In this document: positions 33,119 to 42,189 of the stretch, in pieces
Layout of the letters: each line of letters begins with the position of its first letter
How positions within the stretch are numbered: the first letter of the stretch is position 1
Source: Halorussus vallis
Lineage (GTDB): Archaea; Halobacteriota; Halobacteria; Halobacteriales; Haladaptataceae
DNA: 64,000 bases
Reading direction: 5' to 3'
Assembly (NCBI RefSeq): GCF_024138165.1
Contig: NZ_CP100000.1
Coordinates: forward strand, 1,922,001-1,986,000
Notes under the pieces: generated by a model
What the model was told of the DNA's origin: nothing
The model's database searches: none
What the model saw: the letters and a program-made list of their open reading frames with translations, nothing else
Made by a program: the position numbers and the translations under genes

Positions 33119-33306
33119 ACGACCTTTTTCTACGCTCGGTTCGAGCCGGGACCGTACCGGTCCCGGTCTCCTCGCTCGAAAAACGTCGACGAAAAGCACG
33201 TCGTTACCGCCTCGTCGGACGCCTTCGGCGTCCTCCTCGACGGTTCCTCGGCCCGCTCGCATCTTCGAGGCCCGGGCAGTTCCCTTCGGCAACCTTCCGC
33301 GCCTCG
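33119..33306 (-). repeat. Structured intergenic element, family B copy 1
   Basis: A 62-bp core (33197-33258) matches 51727-51788 on the other strand at 60 of 62 positions. It is followed by the shared CTTTTCGTCGACGTT motif (33182-33196, minus strand) and ends with a shared AAAAGGTCGT motif. A GAGGC...GCCTC stem opens the element. A 9-bp hairpin at 33146-33166 (CCGGGACCG / CGGTCCCGG) replaces the unrelated 11-bp hairpin of copy 2, so pairing is kept while sequence changes. It lies just after the thiolase stop, between two copies of that gene's 3' end, within a 458-bp gene-free stretch. Not recognised as a named RNA family. Confidence 0.75.
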
Positions 33307-33319
33307 CTGCTCGCGGCGA

Positions 33320-33353
33320 GTTACTTCCGCTCGAACGTGATGGCCGCGCCTTG
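33320..33353. repeat. 34-bp direct repeat, inner copy at the thiolase 3' end
   Basis: Contains the functional end and stop codon of the thiolase gene. It is duplicated at 33080-33113 with one mismatch. Confidence 0.85.
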
Positions 33354-34463
33354 GCCGAAGCCGACGCAGAGCGTCGCCAGGCCCTTCTCCGCGTCGCGCT
33401 TCTCCATCTCGTGGACGAGCGTCACGGGCAGGCGCGCACCCGACGCGCCCAGCGGGTGGCCGAGCGCGATGGCGCCGCCGTTGACGTTGAACTTCTCGGG
33501 GTCGACGCCGAGTTCGTCCCGGGAGTAGACGGTCTGGCTGGCGAACGCCTCGTTGAGTTCCACCAGGTCGAACTCGTCGATGGACTCGCCGGTGCGTTCG
33601 AGCAGGCCGCGGGTCGCCGGCACCGGACCGATGCCCATCACGGTGGGGTCGACGCCTGCGACGTTGTTGTCGCCGACGTAGGCCATGATTTCGAGGTCGT
33701 GGTTCTCGGCGAACGCCTCGCTCGTGACGAGGGTCGCGGACGCGCCGTCGGAGATCTGGGAGGCGTTGCCCGGCGTGACCGTCCCGTCGCTCCGGAACAC
33801 CGTCGGAAGCCCCGCGAGGGCTTCCATGCTGGTATCACGGCGGATGCCCTCGTCCTCCTCGACCAGGCCCTCGTCGGTTTCGATGGGGACGATTTCGTCG
33901 TCGAACCGTCCGGAGTCGGTGGCCTCGGCGGCGCGGCGCTGGCTCTCGAGCGCGTACTCGTCCTGCTGTTCGCGCGAGATGCCGTACTCCTCGGCGACCT
34001 TCTCGGCGGTCATCCCCATCGAGAGTTCGCCGACGTTGTAGAGTTCGGACATCCGGGGGTGGACGTTGCCGTACCCCTGGCTCATCGGGGTTCGGCTCAT
34101 GTTCTCGACGCCGCCGGCGATGATGGCGGTGCGCTGGCCGGCGCGAATCGCGTCGCTCGCGCTGATGATGGCCTGCATCGAGGAGGCGCACCAGCGGTTG
34201 ATGGAAGCGGCGGGGACGCTCTCGCCGAGGTCCGAGAGGAGCGCGATGACCCGCGCGACGTTGTTGTCCTGCTCCTCGCGCTGCTGGGCGACGCCCCACA
34301 TCAGGTCGTCAATGTCCTCGCCGGAGAGGCCGGTTTCCTCCAGGATGGTGTTTATGAGCGGAACCGAGAGGTCCTCGCTACGCACGTCCGCGAACACGCC
34401 GTCCTCCTTGCCCTGGGGCGTTCGGACGGCCTTCGCGATGACTGGAGTGGTATCGTCTGCCAT
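33321..34463 (-). CDS. Thiolase (acetyl-CoA C-acyltransferase)
   Basis: 380 residues from ATG 34463. The active-site Cys92 is in [11 protein letters not shown], His336 in [17 protein letters not shown], and Cys366 in CVGFGQGAA, all in standard thiolase positions. NEAFASQ near 304 is also conserved. It cleaves 3-ketoacyl-CoA with CoA, or runs the reverse condensation, in fatty acid or branched-chain breakdown. A TATA box (ATTTATAG on the minus strand, 34487-34494) lies 24-31 bases upstream, giving a leaderless mRNA. Its 3' end is duplicated 240 bp further on, flanking a structured repeat element. No partner genes of beta-oxidation lie next to it. Confidence 0.93.
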   Translation of the reverse strand: MADDTTPVIAKAVRTPQGKEDGVFADVRSEDLSVPLINTILEETGLSGEDIDDLMWGVAQQREEQDNNVARVIALLSDLGESVPAASINRWCASSMQAIISASDAIRAGQRTAIIAGGVENMSRTPMSQGYGNVHPRMSELYNVGELSMGMTAEKVAEEYGISREQQDEYALESQRRAAEATDSGRFDDEIVPIETDEGLVEEDEGIRRDTSMEALAGLPTVFRSDGTVTPGNASQISDGASATLVTSEAFAENHDLEIMAYVGDNNVAGVDPTVMGIGPVPATRGLLERTGESIDEFDLVELNEAFASQTVYSRDELGVDPEKFNVNGGAIALGHPLGASGARLPVTLVHEMEKRDAEKGLATLCVGFGQGAAITFERK

Positions 34464-34486
34464 GCACGTTGTTCGGGGCCGGACGC

Positions 34487-34494
34487 CTATAAAT
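34487..34494 (-). promoter_or_regulatory. TATA box of the thiolase gene
   Basis: ATTTATAG read on the minus strand, 24-31 bases before the start codon. Confidence 0.55.
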
Positions 34495-34628
34495 GTCCGT
34501 AGAACCGAAGGCACGCGGCGAAGAGTTTCTCCAGAAACTATTAGTTCGAACACACGGCTATTCAGGGTAATGCGACCCTCCACCCGCACCGGGAGTCGAC
34601 CGTACGCCGAACGGAGTCCGCGCTGAGC

Positions 34629-36452
34629 ATGGCATCGGAAACGAAATCGTCGCTGTCGGCGGAGTCGGCCCGCGAGACGCTGACCGGCTACGCCAACCGG
34701 ACCGTCCTGATAGTCGGCGCCATCACCGTCCTCGCGCTGGCCGCGCGCTTCTTCGCGCTCGGCTACCGCGTCGCCCACCAGGACGAGGCCCGCGTCGCCT
34801 ACTGGGCCTACCGGTTCATGGTGAACGGCGTCTACGAGTACCGACCCATCGTCCACGGACCGTTCCTCACCATCGTGAACGGCCACCTCTTCGGCCTGTT
34901 CGGGGCGTCCGACTTCGTCATGCGACTCGTTCCGGCGCTCTTCGGCGGTCTGCTTCCGCTGACCGCGCTGTTGCTCCGCGAGCGACTGCGCGCGTCCGAG
35001 ACGGTCGCGCTCGCCCTCGTGCTGGCGTTCAACCCGCTCCTGCTCTACTACTCGCGGTTCTACCGCAACGACGTGCTGCTGGCGGGCTTCATGCTGGTCG
35101 CGTTCGCGTTCTTCGTCCGGGCCTACGACGACCGGCGTCCCGCCTACCTCTACGCCGGCACCGCGGCGTTCGCGCTGGCGTTCACGACCAAGGAGAACTC
35201 GCTCGTCTACCCGGTCACGTGGGCGGGCGCGGCGGTCCTGCTCTGGGACTACCGACTGCTCCGCGACCGCGCGGACGAGCGCGGCCTGTTCGCGGCCGTC
35301 TGGGAGCGCGTCGAGCGGACCGCTCGGGGCGTCTGGAATTGGGGACTCCACTTCGCGCTCGCGGTCGTGGAGTTCTTCGCCATCGTCGTGTTCTTCTACG
35401 CGCCGCGGAACACCGACCTGATGACCGAGCCGTCGCCGCCCAGTCCGTACGTCGACGTCGGCGTTCCGGGACTCTACGAGGCGCTCGGCGATCCGACGCT
35501 GCTGCCCGCGGTGGTCGGACACGCGACCCTCGGGTCGTGGCACGACTTCGTGGGCCAGTGGGGCGGCGGCAACGAGGGGTCGTACCTCTCGGCGTTCAAG
35601 CCGCTGATGGCGGTCCTCGAAGCCGGCGCCATCATCCTGCTCGCGCTGGCGCTCGTCGGATTCGTCCTCGACCGCTACACCGGCGAACACCCCAGCGACG
35701 TGGTGTCGTTCGCCACCTACTGGGGCGCGGCGAGCATCCTCGGCTACCCCGTCATCGTGGACAACCCGTTCCCCTGGGAGACGATTCACATGATAATGCC
35801 GCTGGTCGTCCCGGCGGCGGTCGGCCTCGCGTTCATCGGACGACTCGGACTGGAGAGCCTCGCCGACGGCGACGCGCTCTCGGCGACCGCGGCGGCGCTG
35901 TTACTGGTGGTGATGGCCGCGCAGGTCGGCGCGACGGTCGCCGACACGACGTACATCAACCCCCAGAGCGACGACAACGAACTCGTCCAGTACGCCCAGT
36001 CCTCCTCGGAGATGAAGCCGCTCCTCCACGAGATTCGGCGGGTGGTCCGGTCGAACCAGGGCATCGACGTGCTGTACTACGGTAGCGAACCCGACGGCGG
36101 CGGGTTCCACGCGCCCAACCCCGACTCGCACGAGATTCCGCCGGCCGGGACCGGGTGGTTCGCGCGCCTGCCGTTCGCGTGGTACATGGAGGCCTACGGC
36201 GCGGAAACCGACAGCGTCAGCCGCTCCCAACTGGTCGGCGACGTGGTCCGGGGCGACAACGCGCCGCCGGTCGTCATCACGTTCGGCAACTCGACCACCT
36301 GCTCGGACGACTACGAGAACGCCGCCGACATCCAGCAGTACATGGACGGCTACGAGCGCCACGAGGTCCAGCGGTTCAGCCACGACAGCGGGTGCACCGT
36401 CAGTAGCGTCGTGGTGTACGTGAACGACGGGACGAACTCGACCGCGTCGTAG
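34629..36452 (+). CDS. Agl23-like (TIGR03663 family) multi-span membrane protein
   Basis: 607 residues with about 9-11 hydrophobic spans in the first 430 residues and an extracytoplasmic C-terminal domain of about 160 residues. Signatures include HQDEARVAYWAYRFMVNGVYEYRPIVHGPF near 57 (quoted in parts: HQDEARVAYWAY, YRPIVHGPF) and FYRNDVLLAGFMLV. These match TIGR03663, a GT-C-like family named flippase activity-associated protein Agl23 in Haloferax. The N-terminal acidic DE pair resembles the catalytic loop of GT-C glycosyltransferases. It may handle lipid-linked glycans for N-glycosylation; no other agl gene is in the window. Confidence 0.82.
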   Translation: MASETKSSLSAESARETLTGYANRTVLIVGAITVLALAARFFALGYRVAHQDEARVAYWAYRFMVNGVYEYRPIVHGPFLTIVNGHLFGLFGASDFVMRLVPALFGGLLPLTALLLRERLRASETVALALVLAFNPLLLYYSRFYRNDVLLAGFMLVAFAFFVRAYDDRRPAYLYAGTAAFALAFTTKENSLVYPVTWAGAAVLLWDYRLLRDRADERGLFAAVWERVERTARGVWNWGLHFALAVVEFFAIVVFFYAPRNTDLMTEPSPPSPYVDVGVPGLYEALGDPTLLPAVVGHATLGSWHDFVGQWGGGNEGSYLSAFKPLMAVLEAGAIILLALALVGFVLDRYTGEHPSDVVSFATYWGAASILGYPVIVDNPFPWETIHMIMPLVVPAAVGLAFIGRLGLESLADGDALSATAAALLLVVMAAQVGATVADTTYINPQSDDNELVQYAQSSSEMKPLLHEIRRVVRSNQGIDVLYYGSEPDGGGFHAPNPDSHEIPPAGTGWFARLPFAWYMEAYGAETDSVSRSQLVGDVVRGDNAPPVVITFGNSTTCSDDYENAADIQQYMDGYERHEVQRFSHDSGCTVSSVVVYVNDGTNSTAS

Positions 36453-36539
36453 TCCGGCGACGCCGCCGAACGAAATCCGAGCGCGGTGAAGTCGAGACGG
36501 GCCGCCGGCTTGGTGGCCCGCGGGAACTGCTTCGACGCG

Positions 36540-36545
36540 CTTAAG
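36540..36545 (+). promoter_or_regulatory. TATA-like CTTAAG before the AAA ATPase gene
   Basis: CTTAAG ends 27 bases before the ATG at 36572, consistent with a leaderless start there rather than at the GTG six bases upstream. Confidence 0.4.
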
Positions 36546-36571
36546 CCGCTCTGGGCTCAATTCTCGTGAGA

Positions 36572-37963
36572 ATGAGCGACGCGGCCCTGGACGTCGTCGA
36601 ATTTCTGCTGACCGCGAGTCTGTACAACGACAATCGAGAACTGGACGAGAACGACCTGCTCCCGCGCTACCGGCAGGTGTTCTGGCCCGACGGCGCGGGC
36701 GGCGACGCCTCGGGTCGCGGCGACGGTCCGGACGGGCCGCCGGGCATCGAGCGGCCCATCCGGCCGTCCGTCGAAACCGCCCGGCGAGCGACCGGAATCG
36801 ACGACCCCTGGAGCGCCATCTCGGGGCTGATGTTCACCGACCGCGACGAGTTCTCGGGGTCGCTCGAACTCGCCCAGCCGGACATGGCCGAGGAGTGGTT
36901 CGTCCAGCGCGGCGAGGACCGAATCGTCCACAACCCGGTGCTCGCCTACGCCTTCGAGGACGAGGTCGACGGCGCCGACTATGAGGCCGCCCGCGACGCC
37001 AACCGGCCCATCCAGGCCGACCGCGCCTGGATAGACGGCCTCCTCGCGGAGTACTTCGCCGACGAGGAGGAAGAGGAGATGCTCGACCTCGTCGACATCC
37101 GGGCGCCCGAGGAGATAGAAACCACCCTCGACGACCTGGTGCTGACCCACGACCAGGAGGCCGAGATCCACAAGATCGTCAAGGCCATCGAGCACCGCGA
37201 GTACCTCGCGCAGATCGGCCTGCGCGAAATCGGCAAACTGCTGTTCGTCGGCCCGCCGGGCACCGGCAAGACCTCGACCGCGCGAGCGCTGGCCTACGAC
37301 CTGGACCTCCCGTTCGTCGAGGTCAAGCTGTCGATGATCACCAGCCAGTACCTCGGCGAGACCGCCAAGAACGTCGAGAAGGTGTTCGAGGTCGCGAAGC
37401 GACTCTCGCCCTGCATCCTGTTCATGGACGAGTTCGACTTCGTGGCCAAGACCCGCGCGAGCGACGAGCACGCCGCCATCAAGCGCGCGGTCAACACCCT
37501 CCTCAAGAGCATCGACAACATCAGCCTCATCCAGGACGACGTGTTGCTCATCGGCGCGACCAACCACCCCGACCAGCTAGACGCGGCGGCGTGGCGGCGC
37601 TTCGACGAGATCGTCAACTTCCCCAAGCCCGACGAGCCGATGCGCTCGGACATCCTCAGGCTCATCACCCGGCCGATGGACATCTCGGACTTCGACCCCG
37701 ACGCGCTGGCCGCCGAAACCGAGGGGCTGACCGGCAGCGACCTCCGGATGGTGCTCCGGGAGGCGGTGCTCGACGCCCTGACCGAGGGCCGGACCGCGCT
37801 GACCCAGCAGGACTTCTTCGACGCCATCAAGGACTTCGAGGAGCGCGACCACCTGAAGGACATGGACATGATAGAGGGCGACCACGACGCGCTGGTCGCG
37901 GGCGGCGACATCTCCGGCAGCGCGAGCGCCGACGGCGGCCACAGCCACGACCACGACCACTGA
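36572..37963 (+). CDS. AAA-family ATPase with unique N-domain and His-rich tail
   Basis: 463 residues from ATG 36572. An N-terminal helical domain of about 180 residues (ALDVVEFLLTASLYNDN, ENDLLPRYRQVFW, with a Gly/Asp-rich loop near 45-55) has no family I recognise. One AAA module follows: Walker A GPPGTGKTST near 227, Walker B ILFMDEFDFV near 285, sensor 1 LIGATNHPD, an Arg-finger region DAAAWRRFDEIV, and a C-terminal helical lid with TGSDLRMVLREAV. It is most like single-ring unfoldase/MoxR-distant CDC48-type ATPases. The protein ends in HSHDHDH, a possible metal-binding tail. The likely role is remodelling of a protein complex; the client is unknown. Confidence 0.8.
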   Translation: MSDAALDVVEFLLTASLYNDNRELDENDLLPRYRQVFWPDGAGGDASGRGDGPDGPPGIERPIRPSVETARRATGIDDPWSAISGLMFTDRDEFSGSLELAQPDMAEEWFVQRGEDRIVHNPVLAYAFEDEVDGADYEAARDANRPIQADRAWIDGLLAEYFADEEEEEMLDLVDIRAPEEIETTLDDLVLTHDQEAEIHKIVKAIEHREYLAQIGLREIGKLLFVGPPGTGKTSTARALAYDLDLPFVEVKLSMITSQYLGETAKNVEKVFEVAKRLSPCILFMDEFDFVAKTRASDEHAAIKRAVNTLLKSIDNISLIQDDVLLIGATNHPDQLDAAAWRRFDEIVNFPKPDEPMRSDILRLITRPMDISDFDPDALAAETEGLTGSDLRMVLREAVLDALTEGRTALTQQDFFDAIKDFEERDHLKDMDMIEGDHDALVAGGDISGSASADGGHSHDHDH

Positions 37964-38033
37964 GCGCCGCCGGTCCTTCGCGGGACGTTCTCGCGGCCGT
38001 AAAACCATCCTACTCGCAGACCGGACGGGCGAT

Positions 38034-38879
38034 ATGCGATTTCCGGAGACCGGCCACCTGCTCGACCGATTCCCGTACGTCCGCGTCGGCGACGGTCCGC
38101 GAACGCTCGTCGTCGTCCCCGGCGTCGACGACGCGATGTTCGACGGCGAGTACCCCGTCGCGGCCGGGTGGTTCGCCCGGGCGTACTTCTCGCGGTTCCT
38201 CGACGACCACACCGTCTACGTGCTGAGCCGACCGCGCGGACTGGCCGACGGGACCACCATCGCCGACATGGCCGACGACTACGCCCGCGCGCTCGACGAG
38301 CGACTCGGTGCGGCCGATGTCCTCGGAATCTCGATGGGCGGGTTCGTGGGACTGGAGTTGTGTCTCCGCCACCCCGAACTGGTCGAGCGCCTCGCGCTCG
38401 CCAACTCCGGTTGTCGGATGGCCGGGCCGGGGCTGGAGGCCGTCGAGCGGTTCCTGGAGTACACCCGCGACCGCGACTGGGCCAGAATCCGGGCCGAACT
38501 CGCGGCGGCGTCGTTCACCGACTACAGGGCGTTGTCGTACCCGCCGTTGCTCCTGTCGGTCGGCCGGTTCGCGCTCCCCCGGCCGGCCGACCCCGACGAC
38601 GTTCGAATCTCGCTCGAAGCCATCGAGGCGTTCGACGTCACCGACCGACTCGGCGACGTCGATTCGCCGACGCTGGTGTTCGGCGGTGCGGCCGACCCCT
38701 ACTTCCCCGAACCCATCCTCGCGGAAACCGTGGCCGGAATCCCCGACGCGGAACTCGCCTCGATTCCCGGGGCCAAACACGGGGCGTTCCACGAGCGCAA
38801 GCCGGAGTTCGACGACCGACTCGCAGCGCTCCTCGACCGGCCGACGCACGCGAGCGAACGGTCGGCCGTGCCGGAGTAG
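38034..38879 (+). CDS. Alpha/beta-fold hydrolase
   Basis: 281 residues. The nucleophile elbow GISMGG (Ser near residue 100) follows the GAADVL strand. Asp in FGGAADPYFPE and His in PGAKHGAFHE complete a plausible Ser-Asp-His triad in the right order. The oxyanion region is VVVPGVDDAMF near the start. This is a general esterase/lipase/haloperoxidase-like hydrolase; the substrate cannot be told. It starts 70 bases after the AAA ATPase gene, so co-transcription is possible. It is convergent with a cupin gene after a short region containing two 20-bp direct repeats (38881-38920). Confidence 0.85.
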   Translation: MRFPETGHLLDRFPYVRVGDGPRTLVVVPGVDDAMFDGEYPVAAGWFARAYFSRFLDDHTVYVLSRPRGLADGTTIADMADDYARALDERLGAADVLGISMGGFVGLELCLRHPELVERLALANSGCRMAGPGLEAVERFLEYTRDRDWARIRAELAAASFTDYRALSYPPLLLSVGRFALPRPADPDDVRISLEAIEAFDVTDRLGDVDSPTLVFGGAADPYFPEPILAETVAGIPDAELASIPGAKHGAFHERKPEFDDRLAALLDRPTHASERSAVPE

Positions 38880-38936
38880 CGCGGGTCGAGCCAAGTCGAG
38901 GCGGGTCGAGCCGAGTCAGGGCGGCCGACTCAGAGG

Positions 38937-39545
38937 TCACCGGCGCCCGTCGCCGTCGGTCCGGGCGTCCGGACGGGACGACGCCGGACTCTCGCCGTAC
39001 CTCGGATACCGCGACCGGTAGCCCGCAAGTCGGCCCGCGGGAGCCAACGCCGTAGCTAGCGCCCGCTGGAGCGGGGCCGGGACGGCCGCGAACCGGAACT
39101 TATCGCCGAACGCGTCGGCGAGCACCGCGAACTGGAGGAGTCCCGGGTTCCCGTTCTTCGTCGTCTTCCCGTCGCGGGCTAGGCCGAACGTCGTCTCGAA
39201 GAACGCCTCGGCGTCGAGCGCGGGGCGGAGTTCCACCACCGCGTGCATCTCCGTGTCGCCGGCGTTCCACACGGTGTGGGCCGTCCCGGGGAGGACGGAG
39301 AACTTCGTTCCCGGAGTCGCGGTCCACTCGTCGCCGTCGATGCGAACCCCGAGCGCCCCCGACTCGACCGACAGTCGCTCCTCCTGTCGGGGATGGACGT
39401 GGGCGCGCTTGCCGGTCGCGAAGCCGCCCGGTTCGAGGTAGTAGTCGAACCGCACCGCCTCGCCGTCGGTGTCGCTGGCGGTCGCTCGAAACTCGATTCG
39501 CTCGCCGGTCGCCGGATTCGCTATCGTCTCGCCTCGTCGTGCCAT
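38937..39545 (-). CDS. Cupin domain protein
   Basis: 202 residues. One cupin barrel is visible: motif 1 is about HVHPRQEERLSVESGALGVRI (HVHPRQEERL, with two His and a Glu as metal ligands) and motif 2 is PGTAHTVWNAGD (His). A C-terminal extension of about 90 residues has PGLLQFAVLADAF and a hydrophobic helix VPAPLQRALATALAPAG, ending in a charged Ser/Arg/Asp tail. Single-domain cupins can be isomerases, dioxygenases or ligand-binding regulators; none is favoured here. It stands between two convergently or divergently placed enzymes with no operon partner. Confidence 0.8.
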   Translation of the reverse strand: MARRGETIANPATGERIEFRATASDTDGEAVRFDYYLEPGGFATGKRAHVHPRQEERLSVESGALGVRIDGDEWTATPGTKFSVLPGTAHTVWNAGDTEMHAVVELRPALDAEAFFETTFGLARDGKTTKNGNPGLLQFAVLADAFGDKFRFAAVPAPLQRALATALAPAGRLAGYRSRYPRYGESPASSRPDARTDGDGRR

Positions 39546-39674
39546 CGTTCTCCCCCGCGTCCCGTTCGGTCGGGGCCGCCTTAGACTTGCTCGCAGGCGC
39601 CGGTCGATTGCGACCGGCGCCCGCTGTTCCCGTCCCCGAAAGCTTTCTATCCCGAGTCCCTACCGCTTCGACAG

Positions 39675-40499
39675 ATGCAGGTCACCCTCCTCGGCACCGG
39701 CGATACCACGGGCACCCCGACGCCGGGCTGCGACTGCGACACCTGCGAGGAAGCCAGAGAGCGCGGCGTCGAGCGCACCCGCTTTTCGGTCCACGTCCGC
39801 AACGACCGCACCGGCGAGTGCCTGCTGGTCGACGCCAGCCCCGACTTCCGCCACCAGTTCCTCCACCGCGACGTCGCCCTGCCCGACGAGGCGATAGTGA
39901 CCCACATTCACTTCGACCACTTGGACGGCCTCGGAAACGTCTACCGACTGCTCGACGACCTGCCGGTCCACGCGGCCGACGAGACGGACCCCGCGACCGG
40001 CGAGAGCGTCGCAGACACCGTCCGGCACAAGTACGACTACCTCGACCGGGTGACCGTCCACGGCCGCGCACCACACGAGACGTTCGCGGCCTGCGGGTTC
40101 GAGGTGACGCTCGTGCCGGTCGACCACCCGCCGCTGGTGTGCTACGGCGTCGTCGTCCGCGACCCCGAGACGGGCGCGAAGCTCTCCATGACCGGCGATA
40201 CGAGTTACGGGATTCCGGACCGCTCGCGCGAAGCCCTGGCCGACGCCGACCTCCTGCTGGCCGACGCCATCGTCCCCGCCGACCTCTGCGAGTACCACCC
40301 CGCGGGCGGCGACCACCACGGTCCCGACGGCGTCCCCCGGACCTTCGGTACGAAGCACATGACGCGAGAGGGAGCGCTCGCGCTCGCCGATGACCTCGAC
40401 GCCGCCGAAACCCGACTGGTCCACCTCGCTCATTACTACCCCGTCGAGGAGGCCTTCGAGGAACCGCTCGCCGTCGACGGCGAGCGGTATCGGCTGTAG
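39675..40499 (+). CDS. MBL-fold phosphodiesterase (PhnP-like)
   Basis: 274 residues. It starts MQVTLLGTGDTTGTPTPGC with CDCDTCEEA, the Cys-rich zinc-structural loop seen in PhnP-type 5-phosphoribosyl 1,2-cyclic phosphate phosphodiesterases. The metal-binding motif THIHFDHLDGL is near residue 76, followed by PVDHPP, MTGDTSYG and a terminal LVHLAHYYP His. The fold and metal site are certain. The natural substrate may be a cyclic phosphate nucleotide derivative, but archaeal relatives (RNase Z/PhnP group) are untested as far as I can tell. It is divergent from the cupin gene and convergent with the ASST-like gene. Confidence 0.87.
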   Translation: MQVTLLGTGDTTGTPTPGCDCDTCEEARERGVERTRFSVHVRNDRTGECLLVDASPDFRHQFLHRDVALPDEAIVTHIHFDHLDGLGNVYRLLDDLPVHAADETDPATGESVADTVRHKYDYLDRVTVHGRAPHETFAACGFEVTLVPVDHPPLVCYGVVVRDPETGAKLSMTGDTSYGIPDRSREALADADLLLADAIVPADLCEYHPAGGDHHGPDGVPRTFGTKHMTREGALALADDLDAAETRLVHLAHYYPVEEAFEEPLAVDGERYRL

Positions 40500-40514
40500 T
40501 CACGGCCGACGGTT

Positions 40515-40531
40515 CCCGCGGCGAACGCGGG
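40515..40531. terminator. Hairpin between convergent PhnP-like and ASST-like genes
   Basis: CCCGCG and CGCGGG with loop GCGAA. It is followed on the plus strand by GAGGAAAATC. Probable terminator. Confidence 0.45.
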
Positions 40532-40548
40532 AGGAAAATCGATTGTCT

Positions 40549-42066
40549 TCAGTCCCGCCGGGCCAGCAGTGCCGCGGCGACCAGCGCCGCGAGCGCCGCG
40601 GGGACGCCGAAGCCCGGAACCGACGCGCCGGGGTCGCCGTGGGCGGTCGTGTCAGACGCGTCGGTCGTCTCGGACCCCGCGTCCTGCATCGCGCCCTCGT
40701 CGGTTTCGTTCGTCGTCAGGCCCTGGTCGCCGACCCTCCCGCTCGCGTTCTGGAGCGCGGCGTGGCAGGCGGACAGTTTCGAGTCGTTCTTGTGGAGTCC
40801 CGCACCGCTTCCGACCTTGTAGGTGCCGGAGGCGTTGATGTCGCGCATGGTCGGGCCGCCGCTCTCGTTCGGGTCAGTCACCCGGGCGGCGTCGTAGACC
40901 AGCCACGGCGCGTAGAACTCCCAGACGATGTCGCCCTTCGGCGTGACCTCGACCACGCGGTTGTGGCTGGAGTCGGAGACGAGCGTGTTGCCGTTGGGCA
41001 GGCGGTCGGCGTCGCGGGGCCACTTCAGGTCGCCCTTGAGCGTCCAGACGGGGTTCCAGCCCTGCCCGTTCTTCAGGTCGCCGTCAGACTCGTCTGACGA
41101 GCCTCCACTCGCTTCGCTCGCGGAGACGCCGTCCGGATTCGCGTACTCGACGATGCGGCCGTTCTCGCTGTCGGCGACCAGGATGGTCGGCGTGCCGTTC
41201 TCGCTCCGGAGGAAGTCGGGGTTGTGCTGCTGGTTGAGGATGTTCTTCTTCCCGTCCTCGCCGAGTTTCATCACGATCTCGTTCGACGAGCGGTCGACCA
41301 CGATGGCCTGGTCGAAGTTGCGGGGCGAGAGGAGGAAGCGGTCCTCGCCCACCTTGTCGACGTCGTTGAGGTGGGTCCAGTCGTGGGTGTAGTTCTCCTC
41401 CAGGTTCTTCGGGTCGTAGTGGTCGTCGAAGCGCCACTGCCACGTGATGTTCTGGGTCGTGCGGTTGTAGACGAACACCCGGTCGTCGTTGGTCTGGTTA
41501 CTCGGGTGGTAGTTGCGCATGTTCGCCACCGCGATGGCGGTGCCGTTGTTGATGAGGTCGGCGTCGTGGGTGTCGGCGACGTCGAACATCTTCGACCAGA
41601 CCCGCTCCTGGGTTCGGGGGTTGAGTTCGTAGACGACCGTTTTGTGGCCCTTCACGGTCGCGGTGACGAACACGTTGCCGTTGGCCATCGGGTCGACGTC
41701 GTACCCCCAGACCACGTCGTACTTCGCGGCGCTGTGGTGGACCCACTCGACGTTCCCGCGCGGGCCGACGCCGACCAGTTTCGCCGGGCGCTTGCCGCCG
41801 TTTTTGCCGAACTTGTACCCCTGGACGCTGACGACCGTCATCCCATTCGCGGGCGATTTGATGACGCCCGTGCAGGGACCGGTCGCGTTCTGGAGGGTCG
41901 CCGGACTCGACTCCGGATGGACGCCCGGCGCAGTGGCGGCGTTCGGAGCGGTCGCGCCGTTTTCGGCCGTTCCGGTCGGCGCGACGGCCGCGGCGGGCGT
42001 CATCACCGAGAGGCAACACAGTAGCGTCGCGACGGCGGCGAATCGCCGCCGAGAGGACGGTAACAT
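40549..42066 (-). CDS. Exported arylsulfotransferase-like (ASST) protein with PGF-CTERM anchor
   Basis: 505 residues from ATG 42066. An N-terminal signal (RRRFAAVATLLCCLSVMTPAAAVA) is followed by an NxT/NxS-rich exported domain. The repeated-blade propeller has motifs GYDVDPMANGNVFVT, THDADLINNGTAIAVANM, NQQHNPDFL and RDADRLPNGNTLVSDS, as in ASST-type proteins. The C-terminus ends GVPAALAALVAAALLARRD after PGF, a PGF-CTERM sorting signal cut by archaeosortase. So it is a cell-surface protein, perhaps a sulfotransferase, but the catalytic His residues are not confidently assigned. Residues SEASGGSSDESDGD form an insert encoded by a palindrome (41082-41099). Confidence 0.82.
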   Translation of the reverse strand: MLPSSRRRFAAVATLLCCLSVMTPAAAVAPTGTAENGATAPNAATAPGVHPESSPATLQNATGPCTGVIKSPANGMTVVSVQGYKFGKNGGKRPAKLVGVGPRGNVEWVHHSAAKYDVVWGYDVDPMANGNVFVTATVKGHKTVVYELNPRTQERVWSKMFDVADTHDADLINNGTAIAVANMRNYHPSNQTNDDRVFVYNRTTQNITWQWRFDDHYDPKNLEENYTHDWTHLNDVDKVGEDRFLLSPRNFDQAIVVDRSSNEIVMKLGEDGKKNILNQQHNPDFLRSENGTPTILVADSENGRIVEYANPDGVSASEASGGSSDESDGDLKNGQGWNPVWTLKGDLKWPRDADRLPNGNTLVSDSSHNRVVEVTPKGDIVWEFYAPWLVYDAARVTDPNESGGPTMRDINASGTYKVGSGAGLHKNDSKLSACHAALQNASGRVGDQGLTTNETDEGAMQDAGSETTDASDTTAHGDPGASVPGFGVPAALAALVAAALLARRD

Positions 42067-42157
42067 GGATTCGAATATCGACGGTATCACTTTTGAATGT
42101 TTAGCATCGAACGACGGCGGCGAGCTGTCGTCCGGACGGACAGTCAGAAATCAAATC

Positions 42158-42166
42158 ATAAATATA
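42158..42166 (+). promoter_or_regulatory. TATA box of the duplicated-domain lipoprotein gene
   Basis: ATAAATATA lies 24-32 bases before the ATG at 42190, so the transcript is likely leaderless. The surrounding DNA is notably AT-rich. Confidence 0.6.
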
Positions 42167-42189
42167 GGTCTGCGAGTAGACATATATGC

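Noticed and set aside
33029-33292. 87-residue minus-strand open frame
   Set aside because: It runs through structured element B copy 1 and the region between the repeats; composition is Arg-rich and no start signal is seen.
38881-38920. Two 20-bp direct repeats GCGGGTCGAGCC(A/G)AGTC
   Set aside because: Short, imperfect and between convergent genes; most likely local slippage.
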